A DNA stretch of 64,000 nucleotides, taken from contig ML977000.1 of NCBI GenBank assembly GCA_010015675.1, positions 289,905 through 353,904 of the forward strand. Reading direction: 5' to 3'. The translations under genes were made by a program, and so were the position numbers. Positions 22,329-33,799 of the stretch are shown here, piece after piece; within the stretch, counting starts at the first letter, position 1, and each line of letters starts with the position of its first letter. Origin of the DNA: Byssothecium circinans (Eukaryota > Ascomycota > Dothideomycetes > Pleosporales > Massarinaceae). The notes below the pieces were generated by a model. That model saw nothing but the letters and a program-made list of their open reading frames with translations. It did no database searches and was not told where the DNA came from.

Positions 22329-24889
22329 GCTGGACGGAGGATCTCGCTAGACGATGGACAACAATGAAACGCCGATCAGTGTGCTTGACGTCAAAGGCAA
22401 TGGTTCCAAGCAAGTGAGGGAGAGGAGAATGCACGCAGGCTCGTCGCGGCACAGCAGCGGGCGCCGTGGGGAATAAAGATACAAGGTCGCACCGGTAGGC
22501 TTTGTAGTGCTCCGTAGTGCGACTGGAGAGGTAGTGGAGGTATCTTTGTGCTTGGCAGGCCCCGCTTGCATTTGCATTCGGGCCCAGGGCTGAAGATTCC
22601 GTCCCGCCCACCGCTTGCGGAAAGAGCGCAAAGAACGACGAAGGCGCAGGCTTAGGCTTGAGCACAGCGCGAAGGGGAGGGGAAGGGCGAAAAGCTGAAG
22701 AGAAAAGTCAGAGTCGCGCCAACAAGCTGTTTAGGAGTGAGCCACCGCAAGAGCTGACTTACCTGGAATTTGGAATACGGCGTACGCCCACGTCCACTGC
22801 AGGCGGATGCTCGTCCAGTCCAAGAGGCGGCTGGCGCACTAGCGCCCCTGGCACACTCAGCTTTCGTCTACGCGGTGTAGGAGGCGGAATGTTCAAGGTC
22901 AAAGGCGCGAGAGGAGTGCAGACGGCATCCAAGAGGGGAGCGGAAGATTCTTTCTACATACATATATCTATTCCGAGCTTGCCGTATGTTGTTGATCGCA
23001 CTAAGCCCGCCCGTGGACAGGCGCTACAGCACGAGCCAACTTCACCTTCTTGGATGACGAAATGTTAGGTCGACATGAAGTTGTCCAATGTCCATGGCAC
23101 CCTTGGGATTTTTATGGACCTTGGATAGAGCCTGGTCTGTCGTCGCCTGCAGGCCTCAAAGTAGCCGCCGCCGCAGCGAATCAGCGCGTGCAGAGAGCGG
23201 CGTGGGGATGAGACGAACTACAACCTCGCAGCGGCGAGCGCTGACAGGTTGCCCGTCTCCAAGATCGCCCTTTGTTTGGTACAGTATTGTTACATCTGCC
23301 AGCTGCATACTCATCAATCGCCGAGCAACAATGCAACCATCAGCGGGACTTTCCCGGAGCCTCACGATGTTAGACGCTGCACTGAGACACGTTGAACGAA
23401 GCTACCCGCGGACAAGGCCACCAGAGCATCGATGATGATGATGACCTCAGGTCTGCGATCAAGTCTCGCGCCCCTGAGTATACCGTCACCCCCGTTCTTA
23501 GTTCGACGTTTGGCCAGGGACTTGTCCAAGGCACCGCCGATAAGAACCCCTCACTATAGGGACTACCAACAACTCCATATGAACATCGTCGGGGTCCGAG
23601 GTAGAGCAAAGGCCGCGTCTGCATCTCCTCACGCACATGCATGCATCTTGTGCGCTCTCTCGAGAATGAACCGCTCGGAACAAGCCGAACCGCCTGTTGT
23701 GCTGTATTTCCCCTCACCTGCCGCAACCGAGCAACTCCATGCATTCCATCCCCTCTGCTGCGGACAACCATCGCTGGCGATTATCGTGCCTTTCAGCAGA
23801 GCAAAGGGCAATATCGCACCGCATCGTGATCGCTTTGCGCCAATGTATGCGAAGCTAATCCAGCCGATTCGCGAATATTGAAATGAGGTAATGGTGGAGA
23901 AGGCTAGCAGTGGAGGCAGAACGAGCAACTTCCATTCCCTGCGCCACATCGCGGAAACGCCACAGGGTCTCCTGGAAAGGCATTCCTCCCGCTTTCACTT
24001 CTGAACCCGGAAGGCGGCTTGCTGATCCGCATCTAGACACTTTTCCTGGGCTTCACGAACACCTTCTATTTTTGAGATAGACGAATCGTTGCGGAGCGGA
24101 GGAAACGCGCGCTGCCACTCAAACTGGGGATGCACGTTGTTTTAAAGCTGCAGTAGTCCCACCTAGCTTCACTGACATCGCCAACTACGCCATGTTGGCC
24201 TAGGTCTTCAGCTAAGGTGCTGTGACCGGACATCAAACGTCCTTGTTTTGACAAGAGGCTTCCCGCTGAATCGCCACTGCCAGCGTTTTCAGTCTACGTG
24301 AAAGTGCTTGGTGCCTCATCGTTAGTCTCAAGTAGCACTCGATTGAAGTGAAGCTGTTTGCGGAATACATGGTGCCGCACGCATGGAACAATTGGTCATA
24401 CATCCGAAGTTTCGCCCAATCTGGTCTATACTCTCGATGTGGTGAAACTCGGATGGTGGGGGAGAGCGGGCACCGTGGAGAGCACCTGCATCGTACGACA
24501 TATTCATCACGGACTGCCCGATGGGGCCGTACGTGGTGGTGAGTTCTTACCCCTCCAGTAGCTTGTAGTACCGGTAGCATGTGGTAGTGATGGGATCCTC
24601 GTCTGCATCTCGGCTTTGGCTACCGGTACTGCAGAGTGGAAGCGTGCGGGCGGTATCTAACTGAGCAGAGGTGTATCCGGGCATAGGGATCTGGACGGTT
24701 TTCTTAAATCGAGATCGTTCGGACCGACACTAAGCTCCTCACCCGATGTGGTTGTCTGGCGAGGTCTACGGGAACCTTGGAACTTTTTATAGTAAACAGG
24801 TTTTGATGCGGAGGAGATGGGTATTCTAGTAAATGTGCGCTACGCCAGTCGTATGATACATTTTCTTGCTCCCAGATCAAGGCTCATAC
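22329..24889. other. 2.6-kb gene-poor stretch
   Basis: Many short overlapping frames exist on both strands, none longer than about 200 codons and none with a recognisable domain or splice-joined continuation. I see no gene, RNA or transposon here. It contains the upstream region of the low-complexity gene at its left end and the 3' flank of the DUF1295 gene at its right end. Confidence 0.5.
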
Positions 24890-25768
24890 TCAGTAGATGC
24901 CCGGAATGAGCTTGTACTTGGTCTGCTCCTTGAATTTGTTCCAATCCTTGCCATATCTCTTCTCGCAATATTCGTTCAGAATCGGGATACTTCGGTTTGA
25001 GAAATCGTAGAAGAAGAACGCCCCCGTGAGAGCTCCTAGGATCCAGCCGCCACCGGCAAGAGCATAGCCAGCCCGCCATATAGTATAACCTCCGTAGTTG
25101 ATATGCCTCGCCAATGCCCACAATCCGCCAGTATAAGGCTTGCCCTTATTCTTCGGATCAGATTTGAATCGCTTGCGTTGGATTTCCGCGATGAGTTCAG
25201 TGAGGATGCCAGTGACATAAAGCGCGCTGCCCACCAAAAGCGCAGGTTGCGGGAATGTAGACTCGGTAGAGGCGGATGTTGCACGGAGGAGAAAGGCGTA
25301 GGAGCTCATACTGTTGAAGAAACAATTGAACGCTCCGACCATCAGCGAGCCCTGGACATGCAACGGCTCCCCCGAGAGAAAGGTGACCCAGATGTCGTGC
25401 TTCAACGCGCTTCCAACAGACATCCCGAACAGTATCAGTCGGTAAGGTGAGAGTCCCAACCTATCAATTGCCGATATGCCAGTCTGTGCAGGAAGTCCTG
25501 GGGGCAACGTGCGCAGCCCCAGGCTATGAAATAAGCCCGTCCCTACGCCATGGGCTAGAATGGAGTATTGGATGAAAGGATCGATGGAGCGAGCGAAAAA
25601 GAAGACAGCTTTTCCAACGGGCGTTGGGGTATAGTCTGAGGTTGGGATAGCAGTCAGCGAAGGTCATCTAGAGGAGGGTTTGTGTTTCTGCATACCCCCA
25701 CGTGATATCAAGTCCTTATTTTTGCTGGCCTCTGAACGAGGGTCGTTTGTGCGTGCCGAATCAGCCAT
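24890..25768 (-). CDS. DUF1295 / steroid-reductase-like membrane protein
   Basis: Two exons on the minus strand: 25768-25696 and 25635-24890, with a 60-bp intron (GTATGC/CTCAG), giving 272 residues. The first 25 residues are polar. Several hydrophobic segments follow, then a C-terminal block of the 5-alpha-reductase/ICMT superfamily: KGKPYTGGLWALARHINYGG, an Arg-Ala-Gly-Tyr stretch, and a tail with YCEKRYGKDWNKFKEQTKY. In relatives, this C-terminal region binds NADPH or a similar cofactor in the ER membrane. The substrate here cannot be read from sequence. It is divergent from the DNA ligase gene, and the 141-bp repeat lies 226 bp upstream of its ATG. Confidence 0.82.
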
Positions 25769-26748
25769 TGTAATCAGTGGATACACACGTAGAATGGCTT
25801 GAAGTAGGGAGAAAAGATGATGGGAACACTAGCTGATTTAGAAGTTTATATCTTGGTGCTGCTTTGATCATCCGTTGGATATCCGTGGACGCCTTACTGC
25901 ATGATCTCATCAATCCATATCAATGATAAGTCAGCCATACTAAGCCCAAATGGGCAGTGGACGATCAAACCAATCAGACGTCCGGACCACAGTGGCACGC
26001 GATTGAAACAATTCGCCGCACACCAAAAAACTTTAGCTCATATTTGCCTGCACCCAACGAAGCCCTTTTAACCTCTTCCTACTCCTACGTAAAAGAGCAG
26101 GCCTAGGTTTACAATTTTATGTTTTGGTAAAGTTAAAGGAGAGTGATTAACGTGTTAGTTATTGTAGGGAGTCTTTGGTGAGAGAGTATTAGGGAATCGG
26201 AGGAACACGTCCTCTCAATCAGGCATCGCCAGAATCGCGTCAGATCGCGTCGTCAGATGATGTCGTGCATTAGCGCGAGCCCGTGTTCTTTCATGAGGAC
26301 AAAGCGCGCACACTTCAATTGTGCCGCATCGCGCTCGCTTTCTTTTACTCTTTTCAATGCATTCTTTGTCATCCGACTTTCTTTTTGTTCTTGTTTCGAA
26401 GCCTGCTGTCGAGGCCTAAGTGATCGCTGGGTTCGAGGCCCGTTGAACAAGCAAACGGAGGAGTAGTAACACCACAACACCTACTATGCGAAAACGACAA
26501 TTGCCCCTTTGTTCTACTCGGAACAATCATTCACGAGATATGTGCTTGCAGGTGCTATAATTGACTGCACCTCGCAACTGTGAAGTTGTTCGCGCTTTCC
26601 CACATCAATCACCGTCGTCGCCAACTCTTACTTATACTTACAACTCCTTCCGACACACACAACCATATTTACATCAACCCTTCGATCTCGCTCCTATTAT
26701 TACCCCCTCCATCCATAACTATTCTTGGATACATGTCATACATCTCTA
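25769..26748. promoter_or_regulatory. Divergent upstream region containing a dispersed repeat
   Basis: It separates the DUF1295 gene from the DNA ligase gene. It contains the 141-bp repeat (25994-26134) and opposed short frames at 26253-26480 that I do not consider genes. Confidence 0.4.
25994..26134 (+). repeat. Dispersed 141-bp repeat, copy 1
   Basis: It matches the reverse complement of 50891-51031 without gaps; I count 12 mismatches by eye (about 91% identity), 9 of them transitions. It has no coding capacity of note and no clear terminal repeats. It may be a fragment of a decayed transposon or solo LTR. Confidence 0.85.
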
Positions 26749-29415
26749 ATGACCCTTACTTTCAACGACACATGCAGCCTTCTCGAAGCAGTCGAAAAGA
26801 TATCAATTCGGAAACCACGGCTGCCACCGAAGGAGGAGAAGGAAGAGGTCGTTCACAAGATTGAGCAAACAATCAGGAAATGGTTCAAAACCCACCGCCA
26901 AACTCTAGATAGCCCCGAAACGAATGGCGCTGCAATCTTATCTACGCTCTTCCCTCATCGGCGCAAGGATCGCGTATATGGCCTCCAGCCACCAGCTTTG
27001 TCAAAGAAACTTCTGAAACTTCTCGATCTCAACCATGGAAATCGAACGCTCTTTGCAAGATGGGCTACCGACTCTCGGCGGGATTTGGGTTTCTATGCGA
27101 AAGAAGCGACAAAACCCTGGGACGGCTCTTTAATGATTAAGAGACAGTTCTCTATCGATCGTATCGACAAATTGTTAACTCAGATGGCTGCCAAATACCG
27201 TTTCTCCGATATGGCCATCAGAAAGCAACGCGACCTCGACATGGATATAGACATGGAACTCGCGCACATCCTTAAGCGTCTGGAATCTTGGGAATTGAAG
27301 TGGCTCGTTCGACTGATCTTGCGAGAGTACACCACCATTGAACTCGATGAAGCCTGCGTCTTCCGGTGTTACCACTTCCTACTTCCGGATCTTCTCAAGT
27401 TTCAGAACGACTTCGATGCCGCGTTTAGACTATTGAGAGAAGAGTTCAAGGACTATCCTTCAGTACCAGAACCTTCTTTAGAACGATCAATGCGAGAGGA
27501 GGCAGCAGGCCGTCTGAAGGCAGCAATCGGTGTTAAGGTTGCTCGACCAACATTCCACAAAGCTTGGTCGTTTAAGCACTGCCTTCAGCTAGTAGGCGAT
27601 CGCGCCTGGGCTGCGGAAGTCAAATATGATGGGGAATACTGTGAGATCCATGTAAATCTGGACAGCACCCCGGACGACATCAAGATCTTCTCAAAGAATG
27701 GCAAGGATGCCACGGCTGATCGAGCACTATTACATGACACAATCCGACAGGCACTTCGTATCGGCCAATCGGACTGTATCATCAAGCATAAATGCATCGT
27801 TCTCGGTGAGATGGTTCTGTATAGCGACAAAGAAGAGAAGATCCTGCCCTTTTCCAAAATCCGGAAGCATATCAGCCGCTCAGGGAGTTTTCTCGGCACC
27901 CTCCAGGATTCACTTCCACACGAGTGGGAACACCTGATGTTGGTTTACTTTGATGTTATCATGCTTGATGATGAGTCGATCATGCATAGGTGTCTACAGG
28001 ACCGGCGCACTGTACTGCGCGAATTGATTACCATTGTCCCCGGCCGGTCGCAGCGATCCGAGTGGACTCTTCTGGACTTCAAGTCGGGGTACGGTTCAAC
28101 AGACCTTGCTCAAGCATTTGCTCGGACTATTGCTCACCGTCAAGAAGGACTCGTTCTAAAGCCGCTTCACTCACCCTATCTTTCTTTGTGCTCCGGAGTT
28201 TATCAGTGGCGACCAAACTACTTCGTCAAAGTGAAGAAAGATTACCTTGCCGATATGGGCGGTGAGCGAGATTTAGGCGATTTCGCGGTCATTGGGGCTC
28301 GTTATGATCCGCAAGTGGCTTCAAAGACGAATGTCCGACCCCTACTATGGACGCACTTTTACTTGGGCTGCCTGCTGAACACGTTGGGGGTCGAACGACA
28401 CCAAGAGAGACCGAAATTCAAAGTTGTAGGATGCCTCAGCCTGGATAAGTGCATTCCGAAACCTGAATTGAAGTATCTCAACGAGCGCGGCCAGTTTCAA
28501 AAGATTGTACTCCACCAAAACGGTTCAATCGATGCCTTTGACATCGACCACAGTTCAGGGTATGATCGTCGTATGTCTGTCGCCTTCAAGAAACCTTTCG
28601 TTGCTGAGATCCTCGGAGGAGGCTTCGAAAAGCTGCAGAACGAGACCTTCGAGATGCTTCGCCATCCGCGCATCAAGAAAATACATCATGATCGGACCTG
28701 GGAAGATGCGGTCACAATGGATGGCCTGCAGCAGATGGCAGAGCAGAAATGGGAAGTTCCCAATGCGGATCGGTTAGATGGTCTTGCGAAAGACGTGGCC
28801 GTTTATGCTCAGAAGTATCTCAGAGACCTGGGTTATTCCCAAGCATTGACTTCGGAGTACGACACGACGCAAGAGACCACACAGCGTATGACACCTCGCA
28901 CTACGCAAGAGACGGGGCCACAAACTACGAACGATGCTGACCAGGCGACACAACAAGAAAGTTCGCGACCAGCACAGGGACGAGTGCAGCATACTCCAGA
29001 CGACGATGAAGTTCCAGAAACGCAAGAACCAATCGAAACTTGCACGACCTGCGATTCGGTGCAATTCTCAAGCAGCACACAAGGCATGGGTCTTCGAGCC
29101 TCACGCGAAATGCAAGTACTGGTCCGCGAAGATACATCTGAGCGACTCTCAACCATGGCAACCACGGTGGCACAGACATCAACTGTAGGAGTGACTGCGA
29201 AAACAAGCAAACGTAGCTTCGCAGAAGAGACTGTCAGTCCTCCGGCCAGGAAACGCAAGAAGATATCACCGCAGATGCGATCCCCGCTTGAGATCAGTGG
29301 AGGGAACAGGAAACTGGGGACTTTTGAGTATGACTCTCAGGAAAGGGTAATTCGCATATATGCGGAGGAGGGATGGGAGGTAGAGGTGAATAATTCTCCT
29401 AGGAAAAGCGGTTGA
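26749..29415 (+). CDS. Fungal-type ATP-dependent DNA ligase
   Basis: A single exon of 888 residues from the ATG at 26749 (MTLTFNDTC). An N-terminal helical region is followed by the adenylation domain. The nucleophile motif is KYDGEY with Lys292. Motif III is YFDVIMLDD, motif IV EGLVLKP starts near residue 466, and motif V KVK is at 494-496; an OB-fold-like region follows. The canonical motif I is KxDGxR, and the Arg is Tyr here. After about residue 700 comes a Thr/Gln-rich tail with repeated TQ dipeptides, then a basic ARKRKK stretch that may be a nuclear signal. No BRCT domain is seen, so it is not an ordinary ligase IV, and it lacks the layout of ligase I. The role in repair is inferred, not shown. 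Confidence 0.85.
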   Translation: MTLTFNDTCSLLEAVEKISIRKPRLPPKEEKEEVVHKIEQTIRKWFKTHRQTLDSPETNGAAILSTLFPHRRKDRVYGLQPPALSKKLLKLLDLNHGNRTLFARWATDSRRDLGFYAKEATKPWDGSLMIKRQFSIDRIDKLLTQMAAKYRFSDMAIRKQRDLDMDIDMELAHILKRLESWELKWLVRLILREYTTIELDEACVFRCYHFLLPDLLKFQNDFDAAFRLLREEFKDYPSVPEPSLERSMREEAAGRLKAAIGVKVARPTFHKAWSFKHCLQLVGDRAWAAEVKYDGEYCEIHVNLDSTPDDIKIFSKNGKDATADRALLHDTIRQALRIGQSDCIIKHKCIVLGEMVLYSDKEEKILPFSKIRKHISRSGSFLGTLQDSLPHEWEHLMLVYFDVIMLDDESIMHRCLQDRRTVLRELITIVPGRSQRSEWTLLDFKSGYGSTDLAQAFARTIAHRQEGLVLKPLHSPYLSLCSGVYQWRPNYFVKVKKDYLADMGGERDLGDFAVIGARYDPQVASKTNVRPLLWTHFYLGCLLNTLGVERHQERPKFKVVGCLSLDKCIPKPELKYLNERGQFQKIVLHQNGSIDAFDIDHSSGYDRRMSVAFKKPFVAEILGGGFEKLQNETFEMLRHPRIKKIHHDRTWEDAVTMDGLQQMAEQKWEVPNADRLDGLAKDVAVYAQKYLRDLGYSQALTSEYDTTQETTQRMTPRTTQETGPQTTNDADQATQQESSRPAQGRVQHTPDDDEVPETQEPIETCTTCDSVQFSSSTQGMGLRASREMQVLVREDTSERLSTMATTVAQTSTVGVTAKTSKRSFAEETVSPPARKRKKISPQMRSPLEISGGNRKLGTFEYDSQERVIRIYAEEGWEVEVNNSPRKSG

Positions 29416-29896
29416 TACCCCATTTTTTGTCATCTTTAGTTATCTTCACCATCTATAGTCTCATTTCCATATATTCAATTACTCCGTCTCGTTCCTCGTA
29501 CTTTACATTGGAATCCAACTTGACTCAACTTCCTTGCTTCTTGGCTGGATGCTTTCCAAGAATCAAGTCAGCAGTCCACATCATTTCTATGTGCTTTGAA
29601 CTCCCTTCTCGTCCCCCGCTCTGCACCCCGCTTCAACTCAGGATAGGAGCCCTGTAGCACTACATATGCAAGTCTTGGTACATGATCGATTCCAAGGGCC
29701 AAGGCTAAGCAAGAGAACTCGTGATGTCAATATCCAAATCGGAATGGTACGTGGGTACAGTAAGTACATCACGCGTTCCTAAAATCTGCGGTCGCAAACG
29801 ACAAAAAGGTATGCCGATTCCTTCACACTGCAAACCCTGACTTACCAAGAAAACCTAGACACTAGACAGAATCTACATACAGAAGGTGGCCCTCCT
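29416..29896. other. Intergenic, 3' of the DNA ligase
   Basis: No gene recognised. Confidence 0.45.
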
Positions 29897-30810
29897 CTAA
29901 TCAAGAAATACTCGCGCACACCGATAAAAAGCCAAAATCACACTCCCATCCAAGCTCACCAACCATGCCCATCCCCAGAACCGCAATTTCCGCACCAGCG
30001 CGAATCTCACGCGCCAAACATCCCTCGCAACCCTTAATATGGCAGCTGGAAATCCGGGGAGAAACCATATGCGCATCTTTAGTTCAATAGATATTATATA
30101 GGTAGTATACCGTGCCGGCTGATGTGCTGCTCGCTTGGATCACACGGGTTAGATGGTCAGTTAGAGTAACGAAATTATTCCTGCGGCCTTTCATGTATGC
30201 CGTACCTTGTCAATCACATATCGAAACCCCATATGGTGATTTTCCCGTAGACGACGGAGTGCAATTAAGACGGCCTTGGGGGGTTGTTTAGTGCGCCTTG
30301 GTGCGTTGACTAAAAAATTGTATAGGGGAGGTGAAAGGATATCACATGCCTTGTTCGCTGGTAGCCGATAGTAAGGGTTCCAACATGGAAATGTCCCCTT
30401 GTGAATCAGAGTCTCAGATGTGTGGTTCAAGACATGCATTCTACAACACCCAGCACGACCTTTAACAATGACCTAGGTAAAGGTATTCTTCCCATCTGAT
30501 ACCATCACACGATAGGCTCACTGATCTTGCGACCATACCCACGCGCCCGTCAAGAAACGCACCTCACAAACCCCAAGGCCCCGCCCCCTGTGCCCCGCAG
30601 CCACACCCGACTCACGACCCGCCTAAACGCACCAATGCGCATCCCCTCCACCCCCAGTTCAACGGCCAGCCTAGACCCCAATCCGGTAAATATCGATGAT
30701 ATTACAAAATAAGCTGCCTGTTCCTGGCGCGCATGCAGTGTTACCTTGCGAACCCTTTTTCTTTCTTTTTTCGGATCCGCGAATATGGGATGGGATGGCC
30801 ATATGCCCAT
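29897..30810 (-). other. Possible small multi-exon gene of unknown function
   Basis: Three minus-strand open segments could be joined. The last, 30076-29897, is a 59-residue Trp/Arg-rich hydrophobic peptide (MRIWFLPGFPAAILRVARD at its start). It lies after a CTAAAG acceptor and in phase with a GTACGG donor at the end of the frame 30439-30191. A further open frame lies at 30810-30550. Divergence from the GH92 gene would give it a normal promoter position. I recognise no domain, and the plus strand is also partly open here. This could be chance. Confidence 0.22.
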
Positions 30811-31164
30811 ATGCTGCAGACGGGGTGAGTGTGATGGGGCCTCTAGGGCCTTGTCATTTGGAGCATAATAATGGGGAATGGGAGGGTAGGAGAGGGCGAC
30901 CTGCCAAGTGCAGTTAGATGGGATGCGCGTGGTGGGTCATCTTGGTGGTTATCATGGGGAAGGGGAGGGCGACGCGCGAGGACCATGGAATGAAAGAGTG
31001 TGGATAAAGGCTCTGGAATGCGCTGTTGGAGGCAAGGGACGTGTGTCTCGTTTGCTCGTTGCGCGCGCGTTGCAATTGATATTCTTCTTCTTGTTCTCTG
31101 AAATCTTTATCTTGCGCGGCTTTCGAGCTCTGCGGGTGGTAGCGTTTCGTAAAGTGACGTGAAG

Positions 31165-33799
31165 ATGAGGTCTTTCTTGGGAAGAGATGTTGCTGTGGTG
31201 GCGTTGGGGGCATTGGCTGTGAGAGGCTCTGCACAGAATAGTACGGGCGGAGGATATGAGTATGTTGATCCGCTGATTGGAACAACAAATGGAGGTTTGT
31301 TGGCTCCCCCGTTGACCTTTTGGATTTGGAAGACGGATTATTGACCTGATACGATATAGGCCATGTCTTTCCTGGCGCGACACTGCCATTCGGTATGCCC
31401 GCTCCAATCCAATCTCTGAACATGAAGCGATTAACAGATCCAAGGCATGGCAAAAGCCGTCGCTGACGTTTACGGCGACAATCAAGGAGGTTTCACCTCC
31501 GACAACGCCCCCATCCAGGGTTTCTCCCACATGCACGATTCAGGCACAGGAGGATCCTCATCCCTTGGAAACTTCCCCATCTACCCTCAAGCCGGCTGCC
31601 CCAACGATGACATCAAGGCCTGCAGGTATGCTTCCTGGGACCGCCAAATCCCCCGCATTAAGGGCAGCGTGGAAGCACGCCCAGGCTATTTCGCGGTGTC
31701 TCTGGCATCTCAGATCCGCGCTGAAATGACGACGACGAACCGCACAGCTCTTTACCGCTTCACTTTTCCCGAAGTCCCTACTTCTGCGAATACCACGCTG
31801 GCTCCTCACATTCTTCTTGCGCTCGAGGATCTGCCTCAGACGCGTCAAGATGCGAATATCACCATTAACGCTAAGTCTGGCCGCATAACTGCTTGGGGTG
31901 TCTTCTCTCCAAGTTTCGGTATCGGCACGTATAAGAGTTATGTCTGCGCCGATTTCTTCGGCGCGAAGCTCAAGGATAGCGGCGTCTTCGCCGATTCCAG
32001 GGCCAAGAGCGGCGCTGAGCGACCGGGAGGCGGTTACGTGCAGTTTGAGAAGCCTGATGCTGGAAACCAGATCGTAGTACGAGTCGGTTTGTCCTTCCTC
32101 AGTGAAAAGCAAGCCTGCGCCAACGCGGAGAGAGAAATCCCTTCGCCTGAGCCGTCTACCCTTGATAATCTGGTCAAGGCTGCCGAGAAGATCTGGCGCG
32201 ATAAACTCGATGTTGTGAAAGTTGTCCCCGGCGGCGCTTCAGATGTTCTGCTGCGAGGATTCTGGAGTGGTATCTATCGGACTATGATTTCGCCGCAGGA
32301 TTATACGGGTGAGAATCCGCTTTGGCAGAGTAGTGAGCCGTACTATGACAGCTATTATTGTATCTGGGATTCGTTCAGGAGTATTCATCCACTGCTCACG
32401 CTTTTGGACCCGCATAGTCAGACGTTGATGGTGAGGGGGTTGTTGGATATTTATCGGCATGAGGGGAAGTTGCCGGATTGTAGGATGAGTTTCTGTAAAG
32501 GTACGTCCTGTGACGCATCTAGTGCTATGAACGCAATTGCTGATAAAACCAAGGATTCACGCAAGGTGGTTCAAATGCCGACATCGTACTCGTGGACGCA
32601 TACCTGAAGAATATTAGCGCGGGTATAGACTGGGACTTAGCATACGAAGCCCTGCTCTCCGATGCCGAGATTGAGCCTCCAAACTGGGACGTCGAAGGTA
32701 CTTCACCTCCCGATATATCCTTCTCCCATACTAACCATCCCATCCAGGACGCGGCGGCCTTGAGTCGTGGAAGAAGCTGGGTTACATCCCTACCGCGAAT
32801 TCAGACAACAGGGGCGTAGGGACTGAAACCCGCTCCATCTCCCGCACTGTCGAATACGCGTACAACGACTTTGTAATCGCGACCTTCGCACGCGATTACG
32901 TACACGACGCTGCTGCGTACAACAAGTACCTAGGCCGTTCCGGGAACTGGAAGAACATGTTCAAGCCCAACCAAACCTCTTTCGTCAACGGTGTTGATAC
33001 AGGCTTCGTTGGATTCCTGCAGCCCAAGTACATGAACGGGACATGGGGCTTCCAAGACCCCATCTTCTGCAGTCCACTGATGGACTTCACGGGCTGTTAC
33101 TTGAATCCTCAAGGTGGAGAGACATACGAAGGACCGGTATGGCTATACACTTTCTTCGCACCAGGCGACATGAAGACGTTGATCCACACGCTTGGTGGCG
33201 CAAAATCCTTCGTCAAGCGATTGGACTTCTTCCACGACTCGGGCATGTGCTACATTGGCGACGAACAAGCTTTTCTCAAAGTCTTCTTATACCATTATGC
33301 CGGTCGACCTGCCAAGTCCGCTGAACGAGCTCACTTTTACATTCCGTCGCAGTTTAACGACACTGTTGGCGGGCTTCCCGGAAACGATGATAGTGGTGCT
33401 ATGGGGTCGTTCCAAGCACTTACTATGATGGGTATCTTTCCCAATGCCGGACAAGATGTGTACTTCATCACACCACCATTCTTCGAGTCTGTGTCGATCA
33501 AGAACGGGCAGACGGGGAAGACTGCCACTATCCGCAACATCAACTACGATCCATCGTTCAAGAACATCTATATCCAGTCGGCGACGCTGAATGGAAAACC
33601 ATATAATAGGAATTGGCTGCAGCATAACTTCTTCCTTGACGGTGGGCTGCTGGAATTGGAACTCGGTCCTAAGGAGAGCTCTTGGGGGACGAGACCGGAG
33701 GATGTACCGCCGAGTCTGGGACCTTTTGCAAACGGTACAACGGCTGAGAAGAGATATAAAAATCCGCACCAGCCGAGCTTGATAGAGTCGAATCTCTGA
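31165..33799 (+). CDS. Secreted GH92 alpha-mannosidase
   Basis: GH92 enzymes are calcium-dependent exo-alpha-mannosidases, mostly alpha-1,2, acting on N-glycans or mannans outside the cell. Five exons: 31165-31294, 31360-31392, 31445-32500, 32554-32697 and 32748-33799, giving 804 residues. The second exon is only 33 bp. A signal peptide covers about residues 1-24. The N-terminal DPLIGTTNGGHVFPG and GFSHMHDSGTGG motifs, the central DSYYCIWDSFRS and the hallmark GNDDSGAMGSFQA near the C-terminus are all present and in order. Phases agree at all four introns. The frame opens two codons before the ATG, so the choice of start is unambiguous. Length is typical of fungal members. Confidence 0.93.

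Noticed and set aside
22329..24889. Searched as a possible transposon or RNA gene region because of its length without genes
   Set aside because: No terminal repeats, transposase motifs or RNA-like structure seen by eye.
26400..26470. GGGTTCGAGGCCC resembling a tRNA B box
   Set aside because: The T-stem does not pair fully and no A box, anticodon arm or acceptor stem could be placed.
26253..26480. Overlapping plus and minus short frames
   Set aside because: Opposed frames with low-complexity products and no promoter or conservation cue; likely chance.
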